Part shown: positions 10,880-22,917 of the stretch, piece by piece
How positions within the stretch are numbered: position 1 is the first letter of the stretch
Layout: each line of letters starts with the position of its first letter
NCBI RefSeq assembly: GCF_018320785.1
Contig: NC_054882.1
Location: 27,656,719-27,720,718 of the forward strand
From: Cheilinus undulatus
Taxonomy: Eukaryota; Chordata; Actinopteri; Labriformes; Labridae
Reading direction: 5' to 3'
DNA: 64,000 bases
The notes under the pieces: model-generated
What the model saw: the letters and a program-made list of their open reading frames with translations, nothing else
What the model was told of the DNA's origin: nothing
Databases searched by the model: none
Position numbers and translations under genes: made by a program

Positions 10880-11123
10880 ATGTTTTTATATCCATTCCCT
10901 GACTTTTCAATAACGTTTTCTCTGAGTTGCTCGGAGTGTTCTTTTGTCTTCATGGTGTAATGGTAGCCAGGAATACTGATTAACCAGTGACTGGACCTTC
11001 CAGGCACAGGTGTCTTTATACTACAAACACCTTAGACACATTCACTGCACTCAGGTGATCCCATTTCACTAATTGTGAGGCTACAAGTGTGACAAGTATG
11101 TAGTGGAGTTGGGCATACTTCTG
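10880..11123 (-). mobile_element. Terminal part of a Tc1-like element
   Basis: On the minus strand it reads the leader of a fish Tc1-like element: ATCACCTGAGTGCAGTGAATG, then the GGTCCAGTCACTGG region, then CATTACACCATGAAGACAA, AACACTCCGAGCAACTCAG and AGAAAACGTTATTGA. The same text occurs in plus orientation at 49100-49400, so this is a dispersed family. Its last 107 bp are duplicated at 11446-11553. Confidence 0.7.
11017..11123 (+). repeat. Direct repeat copy 1 bracketing a transposase fragment
   Basis: A roughly 107-bp segment from tatactacaaacacc to gggcatacttctg is repeated almost exactly at 11446-11553. The copies differ by only a few substitutions and one indel. Between them lies a 322-bp piece of another transposon family. 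Confidence 0.9.
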
Positions 11124-11445
11124 GCCACCATATCCCAACAAGGCTGTGATGTCAACAAGGAAGTGGTGGGGTCATGTTTGGGCTAGAATCATGGGGAAAG
11201 AGCTGGTAGGCCCCTTTAGGGTCCCTGAAGTTGTGAAAATGACCTCAGAAAAGAATATAGAGTTTCTGACTAACCACTTTCTTCCATGGTACAAAAAGAA
11301 GAACTGTGCCTTCCATAGCAAAATTCCCTTCATGCATGACAATGCACCATCTCATGCTGCAAAGAATAGCTCTGTGTCATTGGCTGCTATGGGCATAAAA
11401 GGAGAGAAGTTCATGGTGTGGCCCTCATCCTCCACCGATGTCAAC
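11124..11445 (+). pseudogene. Tc1/mariner transposase fragment (catalytic C-terminal part)
   Basis: Reads GKELVGPFRVPEVVKMTSE, then a FLPWYKKKN segment, the conserved MHDNAPSHAAKN (second catalytic Asp) and VSLAAMGIKGEKFMVWPSSS, and stops before the third acidic residue. It is closely similar to 14590-14930 but shorter, so both are copies of one family. It starts and ends abruptly inside another element. Confidence 0.8.
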
Positions 11446-11553
11446 TATACTACAAACACCTAAGACACATTAACAGCACTCAGGTGATCCCCATTTCACT
11501 AATTGTGAGGCTACAAGTGTGACAAATATGTAGTGGAGTTGGGCATACTTCTG
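11446..11553 (+). repeat. Direct repeat copy 2 bracketing a transposase fragment
   Basis: Second copy of the segment at 11017-11123, in the same orientation. It contains cactcaggtgatcc and gtgaggctacaagtgtgaca. After it the sequence becomes unrelated. Confidence 0.9.
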
Positions 11554-13854
11554 TGAATCAACCAATTCTCCAGTGCTAGTATACTGGAACAAGGATAGTA
11601 TTAGTTCAGCCTAATCAAGTTATAACCCTAGCTGGACTTAACTGTACATGTAAATGTACTGACAGTCTCCTTAGCAGTGAAATAAAGTGAAGGAAATAAA
11701 TTTCACTGCTCCTTTGAAAGATGATTCTTACTTAGTCGTATTAGTCCAAGCCATAGAATTATTCTTGGAGAGACGCAACATTTCCACCAAGTGGTCGCTC
11801 AATCCTCAGTTTCCTTTTGATGGGAGTTCATTAATCTTCACTCAGACAGGAATAATAAAAACACTGCTCCTAATCACATCCAAAGTGAGAAAAGCTTTGG
11901 TTTTATGATTGGTGTATTTCAGGTGCAAGGAAGGAGACGTTGGCTTTGCATGTGTTTTATTAAACACAGTCTGGACCGATTCCTGCCCTGTAAAAGCCAA
12001 ATTGCCGATCTCAAGTGACCTATAAAGCCTGAGGTCTTGTTACTGGAACTTTGCGTGTCTGGGGGAAATATGATTAACCACGTAAATGTATCTTTTATTT
12101 AATTCAGTGATAATTTGCAACAGCATTAGGGCTTTTCTATCAACTTTGAGTAATCAGGATCTCGATGTGACCCTTTTTTGCCTCCAAGAACCCTAAGTGG
12201 ACTTTATTTTATGCCCCCCTGCACAACCGTTTTCTTCAGTTCAAGGCAGCACACTTCCTTGCATCCCCCCCGTCTCCCGTCTCCGTTTTCATAAATTCTC
12301 GAAATGATTTATTTCCTAGTAACTTTGCTCGTGAAATTGATGTGGGCCCGGGGCCTTTGCAGCGTCTGGTTTCCCTGCTAGCTGCAGTAAAATCAGGCAG
12401 AGGTCCAGGCGCAGGGCAGCACTTGCGTGACTGAGTGCCCCCCGCCTCTTCGCATGTCACAACTTGGCCCCCAGACTCCAAGCATTGATAGATTTGAGGT
12501 CCCGTAGTTAAGTGTAGATTTATGATGGGTAGTTGCAGAGGCACTGTGTTACTTTTTGCGAGGCGTATGAAATCGAGGCGTCTTTGGACAGGAAAACAAA
12601 GAGAAAAAAAATTCAAGGTGCTTTCAGGATACAGGCCGTGACTTGGAAAAATCAGCACACTGCTATGTAATTTGGGAGGGGGGACCAGATGGCTGCAGGC
12701 GCACAGCACCTGACTGAGACGGACTGTCTCAGCCGGGTCCAGCTCCGTCTTTGCCGCTCATCAACATCTTTCATCAAGGGGAGATGATGCGGTGGGAGTG
12801 GAGGAGGTCACGGAAAGGGAGAGGAGGGAAGGCAGGAGGGGACCGAGGGCGTGACCTGTTGAAACACTCCGAGTGAAAACCTGACCTCTGGATTTCAAGC
12901 TTCTCCTCCCTATGGTTTCCTGTCTTCCATTCTCACGTCATGTGCACCAGCAGGAAGGATCTTTCCCTTACAGTGTCACGTAATGGGGTTCTCTCTGTCC
13001 CCCCGTGACCTTAGCCGCTCCTCATCACTCACTGGCTTCTTTGTGAAGCAGATGGCCTGATAAAAAATGAGGGGTATGCTAAAGACTTCGGACACTTTCA
13101 GATCTGTCCGTCAAACATCACGGAGTTTATCACAACTACTCTATCATGCAGACAGGAGGGGAAGTGTTGCTGCGTGTCTCGCATGCAATAGTGCAAGAAT
13201 GTTGTGGTGCTTTCTGTTCAACCATCAAAAAGGACGAATAATAATGGAAGCAAGATGAGAATTTATGATGTTTGTTACACTGAACAAAACCACAAGCAAA
13301 GTAAGCTTCAGTGGCAGCAATAAAAGCTGTATTTCACAGTCACCAGAGACCTTAAAGAACCAGATGAATAAAAAAAGTAAGTCATCATCATATATCAACA
13401 ACAGATGTGATAAATCTCTTAAACGTCTCAGTAATTTAAAAGTAACACTCTGACATGTCATAACATCATCCTTCGATCCTATATGACACTGCTGCCAGCC
13501 CTCTGAAGTATTTCCTCTTTCAGACCTCTAAACTACCGGTTTGGTCCCACACTCCAGAGACATCAAAGTTCACACTTTAGAAGTTAAAGTCGTCTGGATT
13601 CACTCATACTCTGCCTAGTTTGCTTTACTATCGACTTGGCTGTCAGTCGGTCTTTAAAATTCACACTTGGTGAAGTTGTGGTATTCGCTTCACACAAATG
13701 GTGCAAGCTTTCCCACAATGTTTACTGCACAAATTTACTACTCGGGGTGAAACAAGCTGCAGGTTTACAGTGCAGAAGTGAAGAAAAACCCTTATAGCAT
13801 CCACAGTTTAGTTTTGCTTACAAACTCAAATTCTAAAAGAGTCTGGATGTTCTG
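11554..13854. other. Intergenic, no gene recognised
   Basis: Mixed sequence with a moderately GC-rich patch at about 12230-13030. A 157-codon open frame on the minus strand at 12236-12709 lacks any recognisable domain and probably arises from base composition. No RNA gene is seen. Confidence 0.45.
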
Positions 13855-15080
13855 CAAAATGTGGATGAAAGCAGAATACACTGATTTGCAAATCCTTTTC
13901 ACCAACACTGCTTTCAAAATTATTATGTAAATTTTATTTTAGTGTCATAAACATTAAATTTTTTTGTTTTTTATTTAAACTCATGGATGATATTGTGTCT
14001 CAGGGCTCTTTGGATCGCTGAAATCAATCTCAGACACCTGTCATTATTAGTTTGCCAGGTGAGCCCAATTAAAGGAAAACTACTTAAGAATGTTCCACAT
14101 TATTAAGCAGGCCACAGGTTTCAAGCAAAATGGGAAAGAAAAAGGATCTCTCTGCTGCCGAAAAGTGACAAATAGTGCAATGCCTTGGATAAGGTATGAA
14201 AACATTAGAACATTAGATTAACTTAAGCGTGATCATTGTACCGGCTGATTCAGAGCACAGACGGGTTCGTGCAGATAAAGGAATAATGAGGAAGGTTTCT
14301 GCCAGACAAATTCATCAGATTAAGAGAGCAGCTGCTAAAATGCCATTACAAAGCAGCACACAGATATTTGAAGCTGCTGGTGCTTCTGGACTCCCATGAA
14401 CCTCAAGGAGTAGGATCCTCCAGAGGCTTGCAGTCATGCATAAATCTACTATTCAGCCACTCCTAACCAAGGCTCACAAGCGGAAACAGTTGCAGTGGGC
14501 CCAGAAATACATGAAGACTCATTTTCAAACAGTCTTGTTTACTGATGTGTGCCGTACAACCCTGGATGGTCCAGATGGAGGAGTAGTGGATGGTTGGTGG
14601 ATGGCCACCATGTCCCAACAAGGCTGCGATGTCAACAGGGAGGTGGCAGAGTCTTGTTTGGGCCGGAATCATGGGGAAAGAGCTGGTAGGCCCCTTTAGG
14701 GTTCCTGAAGGTGTGAAAATGACCTCAGAAAAGAATACAGAGTTTCTGAATGACCACTTTCTTCCATGGTACAAAAAGAAGAACTGTGCCTTCAGTAGTT
14801 AAATTATATTCATGCATGACAATGCACCATCTCATGCTGCAAAAAATACCTTTGTTTCATTGGCTACTATGGGCATAAAAAGAGAGAAATTCATGTTGTG
14901 GCCCCCATCCTCCCCTGACCTAAAATCTATTAAGAACCTCTGGAGCATCCTCAAGCAAAAAATCTATGAGGGTGGGAGGTAGTTCACATCAAAAGCAGGG
15001 ACAGCACCCTGTTGACCACTGTGGTACATCACCATGTCTTCTGATAGCGCCCAACAGTTATTGTTGGAGTATTCAAACTG
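13855..15080 (+). pseudogene. Tc1/mariner element with nearly full-length broken transposase
   Basis: The transposase begins at ATG 14130 (MGKKKDLSAAEK) and is stopped at once by a TGA. Pieces continue in shifting frames: RVRADKGIMRKVSARQIH (helix-turn-helix region), RILQRLAVMHKSTIQP, QLQWAQKYMKTHFQTVLFT (first catalytic Asp region), GKELVGPFRVPEGVKMTSE, FMHDNAPSHAAK and WPPSSPDL followed by ENLWSILKQKIYEGG. Several stops and frameshifts make it inactive. The leader 13855-14130 contains gatttgcaaatcctttt, which belongs to the non-coding part of such elements. Confidence 0.85.
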
Positions 15081-18000
15081 GAATTATATCTTATTCTTGC
15101 TTGATGTACATCTAAAATAACATAACAGTGCAGGTCTTCTATTGATGCTTCATAATGTACTGTACATTTTTAATAGGAAAAAAATCTGCACTGAATGCAG
15201 GTCAGTCTAGTACCTGCACTCTTTCACTGTGTAGCCATGTTGTTGTGTCTCATGCAAAATGTGGCTTTGGCATTGTCTTCCTGAAATAAGCTGGGGAATT
15301 CCTTAAAAAATCATTTGGAACAAGGAATATATAGTGCTCCTAAATTCGTATGTACCCATATATTTCATGGGCACTAATACAGTAACACATCGACACAGAT
15401 GCTGGCTTTTAAAGTTCACCTTGTCAAAAGTCTGGGTAGTCTTTTTCCTCTTTAGCCAAAAAAGCCAAAAGCAATTTGACATGTGGACTTGTCCTGTTAA
15501 TCTGTTTTATTCAGTGCATGAATACAGTTTAAAATGGTTTCGTTCATACTTTTACATGGGAGGCAACATTTTCAGAGTGAAGCTGAAATGAATCTCATGT
15601 TCAACAAAACCAAGGATTTAAATATTCTCCATTAAGGATGTTTCCAGGTGTCCATTTCCCCATTCAGCTAAACGCCCCTTTAAATTCCATTTAGCCGACT
15701 ACTCTAAAGAGGAGAAAATACTTAGAAAGCAGTCAAATTCATCACAGGGTCACTGTGTCAGCAGACATGATGTGAGCCTGAAATACTCTGTACAGCGTGG
15801 CTAATATTAGCAACTAGCTGCGGCAGGCTTTGTTCCTCTTTGCAGCGTAATATCGTGCTTTGATGTGTGGCTTCTTTTCACTTTGGTTGAGTAATTATAC
15901 GAAAGATTGACCCATGACAGCCTAAACACTACTTTATTCGCATTTTCTAGTTTTAAAAAACGACCATACCGCGCTGTTCCTACAACATGCTAACTGCTAA
16001 GCTTCCCATAATAACGTCCGGCTAAGTGCTGGGGAAAAGCCCTGACAGGAAGGCAGTGGCTATTAACTTAAGCTACCGCTGCCACTAGTGGCAGGAGGCT
16101 TCATCACAGTTTTAAAAGAGTATTTGACCGGGATTTCAAAAATGATAGGTTATTAGTTTAACCCACTTGAAAATCTTGCACCAGCTAATTTGATGTACAG
16201 ATGTAACCATGGGTATCCCTATACAGCTACTAGATTGGAGGAAATAAATACAGAGTAAAATTAAAAAGGAATCCAAAAGTGCACTTTCAGATTCATGCTG
16301 GAAGCAAATACGGAATATGCATGTGTTCTGGGATCCCAGAATTTGCATGCAATCCAAAACTTTTGGAAATATTTGAGATCATGTAAAATACAACATAGGA
16401 ATATATGTTGCATATCGCTGGCATTTGGCCAAAACATTGTATCTCCATTTTTTATGATTTTAATTTTTCATCCATAAATCAGGTTGGTTGGTCACCCTTT
16501 ACATCTGTCAGTGGCTTTTTACCAATTTTAAAGCAATAGAAAGCATTAAAAAGATGCTGACTATGACCATTCAGTGCTAAATTAATTGGAAAATACAGCT
16601 TTTTTTTAAATTCCCTTAAAAGTGGTGGTAAAAAGTTTTGGCCAGACCCCAGCGATATGTTGCCTGAAATCTAGGAGTGTGGTTGATAGCAATTCAACAT
16701 AAAAAAAAAAAAAAAAACTCCCTCCCTACATGCAGACCACACACAGTGCGTAGGGCCTCATCACCTTAGGGACCTCACTTCAAGTGTTTTTTTCTTCTCT
16801 CTCTCTGCACATCAGACCAATGTTTGTATGATAATTAGACCAAGATAATGTATACATTGCTGACAAGACATAAACTTTACTGAGTGTCACACATTAGTAA
16901 ACTAACCCTTAAGTTATTAAGATGAGCTGTATTTGTTTTGTTTGATTTTGAGGAAAAGACAACAAAAATGCAGGTAGCTAAAAACTGGGATTAATGTTGT
17001 AATTAAATAATTCAGCATGTACTCTGAGATCCTTGGGTGGGAGTCTCGGCAGAAAACTAAAGGGGACAGGGCATTTTCAGATCGACTGAGTCAGTGACCT
17101 CTTTTAAATCTCTTCTTAGGACTTCAAATTTATCTTTAATCTGCTAAGTCATGGTTTGCAAATTTTTCAGTGCAATACTTTCGATGAGTGATATGATCTG
17201 TTAAAAGACAAAAAAAAAAACTTAAGAAATTAAATCAGCAAAGACAGAAGATGCACTGCTTTGTCCACAGCGGGAGCCAAAATCATCACAAACCAAAAAT
17301 CCTGACAAGATCTTTCGGTAACAAATCTTTCTTTGTCATGTCCTAAAGGGTGATATGTGTTTGTGTCTCAATACTTTATGTGTACATCTGAAAAGTTTCA
17401 TGTCCACGGCAAACGTGTATCCCACAGGGATCTGATTTCAGTTAAGCTACACTGTTGCCCAAGCACGATAAACTCGGTCTGTGTTCTCCATCTCGCACCC
17501 TGGGGAGCTGTTAATCACACTATGGCTCTTCCCCCTGCACATGCAAGTGTGAGAATATAGTCCATGCAAATAAATGGACTAAGGAGACGAATGCAGAAAG
17601 CATCCGATCTCGTGCCAGAGCTCATCAAATCTTGTTTGTATCCGTGTCTGAGTGCTCCGGTTAGACACCGTTTAATGTGAGGGACCACCAGAAAAGTTTG
17701 TTTCCTATTGGAGCAGAGGAAGGTTGTTTTTTATCCTCTTCATGGCTTATTTTAATGCCTCTTGTTTGTCATCTGTGTTACTCTCACAACATAAGGATGT
17801 GGCTCTTCTAGTAATCGTGTATTGTCCCAGTATGTGGTCCAGCTCTTTCACAAAACGGTATTGGACAAACCGCACAATTTTGTCTTGATGAGTGTTCCTT
17901 TGGAGGGAATAAATCTTCTTAACTTGCTGCTTTGAACATGTCCATTAAACACATGCGATGGAAGAGAAGTTTTACCCCTGTGATGTAGCAGTCAGTCTGT

Positions 18001-18530
18001 AATAACATGTTAAATTATGATGATGAGAAAATTTCACATCTCTACCAGGACCAAAGAGGAGTGCGGCTCAGTTGGCTCCATCCTATCGCACGTCTCCTCG
18101 CAACAGACGAGTGTCTGTGTTTACAACCAAAGCATGACTTCCAGCTTCCAGAGCCAGACAGCTCCAAGTGGTTCCATCCCAGCAGAGGTACTGACTGAAG
18201 CGGTGGCAGAGGTTAATCTGGAACATACTTGTGACTATGTTGGGCTATGTTATCCTGCTGTCCTGACATCCTGCTTGATTTATGGGCCTCATCTTGCTGC
18301 TGTTCACCACGTCTCCTCTCTGATTTAGGATTAGTGGAAAGTGACGTTAGCCCAGAGTTCCCTGCTTGTCTGTTTACGCTCATAATTTTCACTAAGGTCT
18401 GTGTGTCAAGGTAACCACATGTAGACATTTGTGTGTGGGGGTGTGTAGACAAGACAAGGTGGAATTGGGTGCATTAAAGGGGCAATATGTAAAATGTTTG
18501 CACTTAATGTCTACACTTATCAAAAAATTA
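15081..18530. other. Intergenic, no gene recognised
   Basis: A/T-rich with simple runs (poly-A at 16700-16717 and about 17210). No exon-like or RNA-gene-like structure was recognised. Confidence 0.45.
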
Positions 18531-18720
18531 CGGGGAGCAGGTGTCTAGTGGTTAAAGGCGCTCCCCACGTACGCGGGCGGCCCAGGTTCGAATCCGGCCT
18601 GAGGCCCTTCACTGCATGCCTCTCCCCCACTCTTGACCCTGTTTCCGACTCTATCCACTGTCCTCCTCTATCTAATAAAGGCACAAAAATGCCCAAAAAT
18701 AAAACTTAAAAAAAAAAAAA
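18531..18720 (+). mobile_element. tRNA-derived SINE with A/B boxes and poly-A tail
   Basis: The head cggggagcaggtgtctagtg plus gttaaaggc gives a degenerate A box. The perfect B box ggttcgaatcc lies at 18585-18595. The tRNA-unrelated body (cactgcatgcctctccccc, taataaaggcacaaaaatgcc) is followed by an A-rich tail. This is the widespread percomorph SINE form. It appears complete but has no protein coding capacity. Confidence 0.85.
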
Positions 18721-18734
18721 TTACAACTCCTACA

Positions 18735-18960
18735 GTGCTGTGAAAACTTTGAACGGGGTGAACCCTCACAGAAGTAGCCTGCCTACCAAAAGTACTCCAA
18801 GAGCGCATCAATGACTCATCCAGGAGGTCACACAAAAGAACCCAGAACATCTAAAGACCTGCAGGTCTCACTTGACTCAGTTCAGGCCAGTGTTCATGAT
18901 TCAACAATAAGACAGACACCAAAAACGTCTTGATAATCCCCAAGACTTTTGGTAAATAAT
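18735..18960 (+). mobile_element. Tc1-like transposase relic
   Basis: Contains the same text as 9510-9650: cctaccaaaagtactccaag, aggtcacacaaaagaaccc, aacatctaaagacctgcagg and gttcatgattcaacaataag. It is a short fragment of the DNA-binding part, directly right of a SINE. Confidence 0.68.
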
Positions 18961-19132
18961 CTTTTTCACATAGGGCCAGGGAGGTTTGGATTGCATTTTT
19001 CCTTAGTAACTGAAATCAGTATTTACAAGCTGCACTCAGTATTTACTCTGGTTATCTTTTGCTCATATTAACATTTTTCATGATCCGAAACACAATGACG
19101 GGTTGTATTGGTGGGCCTAGTAGACCCTAAAT

Positions 19133-19704
19133 CAGGGGTGTCCAAACTTTTCCACTGGGTGCCACATACCGAAATATATAAGAATGGTGAGGCTGCTTTC
19201 ATATAACGAACCTCAAGAATATTAAAGTTTGTAAAACCAATCTAATATAGGTTAAGACATTCTAAGTGATTGTGAGTCCTCACATGGCAAGTTAGTGGTT
19301 AACAAGGCAAAAAGCCAATCAATTCAAACACTTTTGGGAGGCTAATGAGAATTCAGGGGGCCCTAGTTGGCCCTGGCGACCACTGACTACACACCAGGAG
19401 TGCTACCAGTGATCGATTATGGGGTTCTAAATTAAGATATTGTAATAGCTTTGGCTGCCAATATGTTTTTACCATTTAATGTCGTCTTAGTTTAATCATG
19501 AATTTTAAAAATTCTTCTTCTCAAAATGTTTGTTTACAGAAATGGCATGTTAGCACCGCCTTGTGCTGAAACAATACAGTCAAGCAAAAGCTTCATGTTC
19601 AAATGTCAGCCATATTTCACTATATTTTTACAATAGTTGCAGGCCAAATTAAAAGTGGATCATGGGCCGCATTTGGCCCCCAGGACATAGTTTACGCACC
19701 CCTG
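19133..19704. mobile_element. Non-autonomous hAT element, perfect 8-bp target duplication
   Basis: The left end is caggggtgtccaaac and the right end tttacgcacccctg; these are imperfect inverted repeats of hAT type. The element is flanked by ccctaaat at 19125-19132 and exactly ccctaaat at 19705-19712. Phrases such as gggccgcatttggcccccagg are typical of fish hAT non-autonomous repeats. No transposase. Length 572 bp. Confidence 0.88.
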
Positions 19705-19712
19705 CCCTAAAT

Positions 19713-20924
19713 GATTTAAAGCTTACTAGTATTTCCCTGCTTTTACATCTACTGATTCATATCAGATATTTGAACGCTGTTTTATACAAAAAAAAAAATG
19801 TAAAGCATGTAGAACAAAGCAGCCTATTGGCAGATAAAACAGTTTAGACTTCGATATCAGCAGGCCCACACCAACCTACACTGGGCTCATTGAAACTATA
19901 ATCCTGGTTCCATGCCTAGTGGAAACACCTGGGAGCATGAATAGCAACTAAAAGCTGCCAACCTGTCACTGTAGCTCATTATCAGCAGAGATACACAGCT
20001 CAGCTTTGCCAACCTCCACATCTTTTATTTTCAACAAAGGAATCTTCAACAGAAATTATAATCTAAGGTATATTTTAAAAAAAACTTTAGAAAACATATT
20101 CTATTTCATGGGTCACTGGGTGCCTATGGCCTTCTATCTGGCCTGCTGTGTTATTAAAGCGGGTATCAGTATTGTTTGATTTCCACTAATATGATATGGA
20201 AGTTTCAAATGCTGGTATCGTGACAAGGCCGCTCCAAAGCTCCTTTTCATAATAGAGCCATCTTCTGTTCTCATTACACTGCTGTGTGGAGATAATGATC
20301 GTCCACTAAACACTGTGGAAAGTCAAATTATCACAACCAGTGAAACTCCGGAGAATCAGAACCACATGTGCTTACATGCTGTTTTCTCCTGTCTTTATTT
20401 ATTCAGTTATTGAGAACATGGAGAAAGCAGTGAATAATAACTACTCTGCTCTCCTTTGTAGCAGCATCACAAGCTTTGGATTAACACAGGTTATCATTTA
20501 GAGCTAGAGTAGGTCAGGGACAAGATTGAAAATCACTGCCACTAATCAGAGCCCCATGTATACACTGCAGGGTGAAAACTAGGCAGGGAAACCTGGGTCA
20601 GTGAATGGGTTTGTAGTGACTATTGTCTATGATTGAATGAAATCCTTCGTTCTGCAGGATCGTCCATTAAAGGTAACAATGTGTGGAAATAGCACTGACC
20701 GCAACTACCAGCCAGTTTTGGATTTGATTGAACTACATGGGAGAATAAGACTAAATGTGTGAAGTCCTGGCCTAAAAAGTGTTATGAAGGATTAATAAGG
20801 GTGGATAAGGTGAATCAGCTAGATTCAGTGGCATTTCAGTTTTTCCTTCCTCATTTTTTCCAGATTCATTTCATACAAAGTGAAATACTTTAAGACTTTT
20901 TGGTTGTTTTCTTGGTGATTACAG
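19713..20924. other. Intergenic, no gene recognised
   Basis: No recognisable coding or RNA gene. Ordinary A/T-rich sequence. Confidence 0.45.
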
Positions 20925-21815
20925 CTCAAGAGTCTCAGTCTGAGTGGAGTCCCTAGTGTTCAGGTCCGAGTTTGAGTCCAAGTCACTAAAGAAAAATTGG
21001 AGTCAAGTCCGAGGCAAGTCCCCCTAACTTGAGTCCGAGTCCAAGTCTAGTCTAAACATGGAGCCAAATCATTTTAAATTAATAATAATTTTTAAGCTAT
21101 TCCCGCTTTCCATGTGGGCTTCATTTATGTGTTTTATTAATGTATGAATTTCTTCAACTTTTTATATTAAAGGATTAGAGGAGCTGTTCAAAACAATTGT
21201 GCACAAACAAAACCAAACATCTATGACCAAGTGGTTGAGTACCCTTATAGACAGTGTTAATTTTAGTAGCTGTTTTTAGATTTAGTCTTATTTTTAGTCT
21301 TCAGACAAAAATAACTTAAGTTCTAGTCACATTTTAGTTCTGCTACCTATCAACCCATAAGCTCCTCTCTCTGTCACGCTGCTTCACACACCCAGGCACA
21401 CTCACTCCTCCTGCTTTCTCTCCTCTGATTGTCCGTCCATGTTCAATGTGTTTTCTTTACATATTGAAAATGTTGCACCGCTCTTGCTTGAATTTGCAAC
21501 AAAATCGTTGAAGCAAAACGCACGACTTGAAGCACCTCCTTGCAGACACTTTTGCTGAGCAAGATGGCACGTGAACACGCATGCAGGTGAACACACGTGC
21601 CAGGTGCTGCGTGAACACTGATCAGTCATTAGGGTTTTTCACACACAAAAACAACCAAAAATATTACAGAATATAAGTCTTTGTGAATGAAAACATTTCA
21701 AGTCCTCCTCTTTACCCCGAGTCCTAATGCAGTTAAAGCCCAAGTCCAAGTATGAGTCATCGGCACTCTAGTCTACATCCAGTCATGAGTCCTCCAAATC
21801 AGTCGAATGCTGGAC
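20925..21815. repeat. Interspersed repeat with degenerate (A/G)AGTC tracts at both ends
   Basis: Positions 20925-21060 and 21700-21815 are rich in gagtccgagtccaagtc-type units. Such tracts mark a common fish dispersed repeat. The middle (21060-21700) is unrelated. Within it, 21255-21345 (ttttagtagctgtttttaga, tagtcttcagac) is a second repeat-like patch of tagtc units. Class not determined. Confidence 0.5.
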
Positions 21816-21821
21816 TCAAAA

Positions 21822-22917
21822 ATCTCAAAATATTAGAATGTTGTGGAAAAGTCCGATTTATAAAGGTGTTCCTGAGCCTTCATTCTCTCACTCTGGTTCA
21901 GTAAAATCCCAATTGAAAGAAAGACTGCTGACTTGACTATTGTCCAAAGGACAATCATTGTCATCCTCCACAGAAGGGTAAGCCACAGAAGGTCACAAGC
22001 ATGATTAGAAAAGGTGCACAAGCAAAAGGAATCAGCTCAGCCTCAAGAGGATTGTCAAAAGAAGCAGATTCAAGATCCTAGGGGAGCTTCACAAGGAGTG
22101 TACTGAGGCTGGAGTCAGTGGATCAAGAGCCACCACACAGACAAGTACAGTAAAATGGGCTACAAGTGTCATATTCTTAGTGTCAAGCAAATCCTGAACC
22201 ACAGATAACATTATATTAGTGTCTCACCTGATGAGGGAGAAAAAGAACTGGACTGCCACTCGGTGGTCCAAAGTCCCGTTTTCAGATCAAGTTGATTTTG
22301 CATTTCAGGTGGAAATCAAAGTCCCAGAGTCTGGAGGAAGATCAGAGAGGCACAGAATCCATGCTTGAAGTCCAGTGTTTTCATTTTCCACAGTCAGTGA
22401 CAGTTTGGGGTGCCATGTCATCTACTGATGTTGGTCCACTGTGTTTTATCAAGTCCAGAGTCAACGCTGTCAGCCATCTACCAGGAGATCATGCTTCCAT
22501 CTGCTGAGCTTTATGGAGATACTGATTTCCTTTTCCAGCAGGACGGCACCTGCCCACAGTGAAGCCAAAATTACCAGAGACTGGTCTACTGACCATGGTG
22601 TTACTGTGCCTGATTGGCCAGCCAACTGGTCTGACCTGAACCCCATAGAGAATATCTGTGCAAATGTCAAGAGGAAGATGAGAGACACCAGACTCAACAA
22701 TCTAGATGAGCTGAAGAGAGCTATCAGAGCAACCTGGACTTCACAACGGCCAAGCAGTGCCACAGACTGATCGCCTATATGCCACATTGCATAGATGCAC
22801 TAATTTGTGTAAAAGCAGCTCCAACCAACTGAGTGTATATATAAGCATAAAGGCCAACATTTCTGTATTATAAATAATTTTTTGGACTAGTTTTGTGATA
22901 TTCTAATATTTTGAGAT
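21822..22917 (+). mobile_element. Tc1/mariner-type element with 18-bp perfect terminal inverted repeats and a broken transposase
   Basis: Ends are atctcaaaatattagaat and attctaatattttgagat, exact inverted repeats. The transposase remnant reads on the plus strand; the best part is at 22535-22770 (VPDWPANWSDLNPIENI followed by VKRKMRDTRLNNLDELKRAI), which is the C-terminal DPNPIEN-type catalytic motif of this superfamily. Upstream parts contain stops and frameshifts. Total 1096 bp, shorter than an intact element of this type. Confidence 0.88.

Noticed and set aside
12236..12709. 157-codon minus-strand frame
   Set aside because: Pro/Ser/Cys-rich composition from a GC-richer patch, no recognisable domain, no splice or promoter context.
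14436..14802. Open frames of 70-103 codons at the mariner-type relic, considered as a domesticated gene
   Set aside because: They are pieces of one transposase split by stops and frameshifts; there is no sign of a preserved frame.
18585..18595. Perfect tRNA B box, considered as a tRNA gene
   Set aside because: The upstream part does not fold into a tRNA cloverleaf with a proper anticodon arm, and the 3' body with A-rich tail is that of a SINE.
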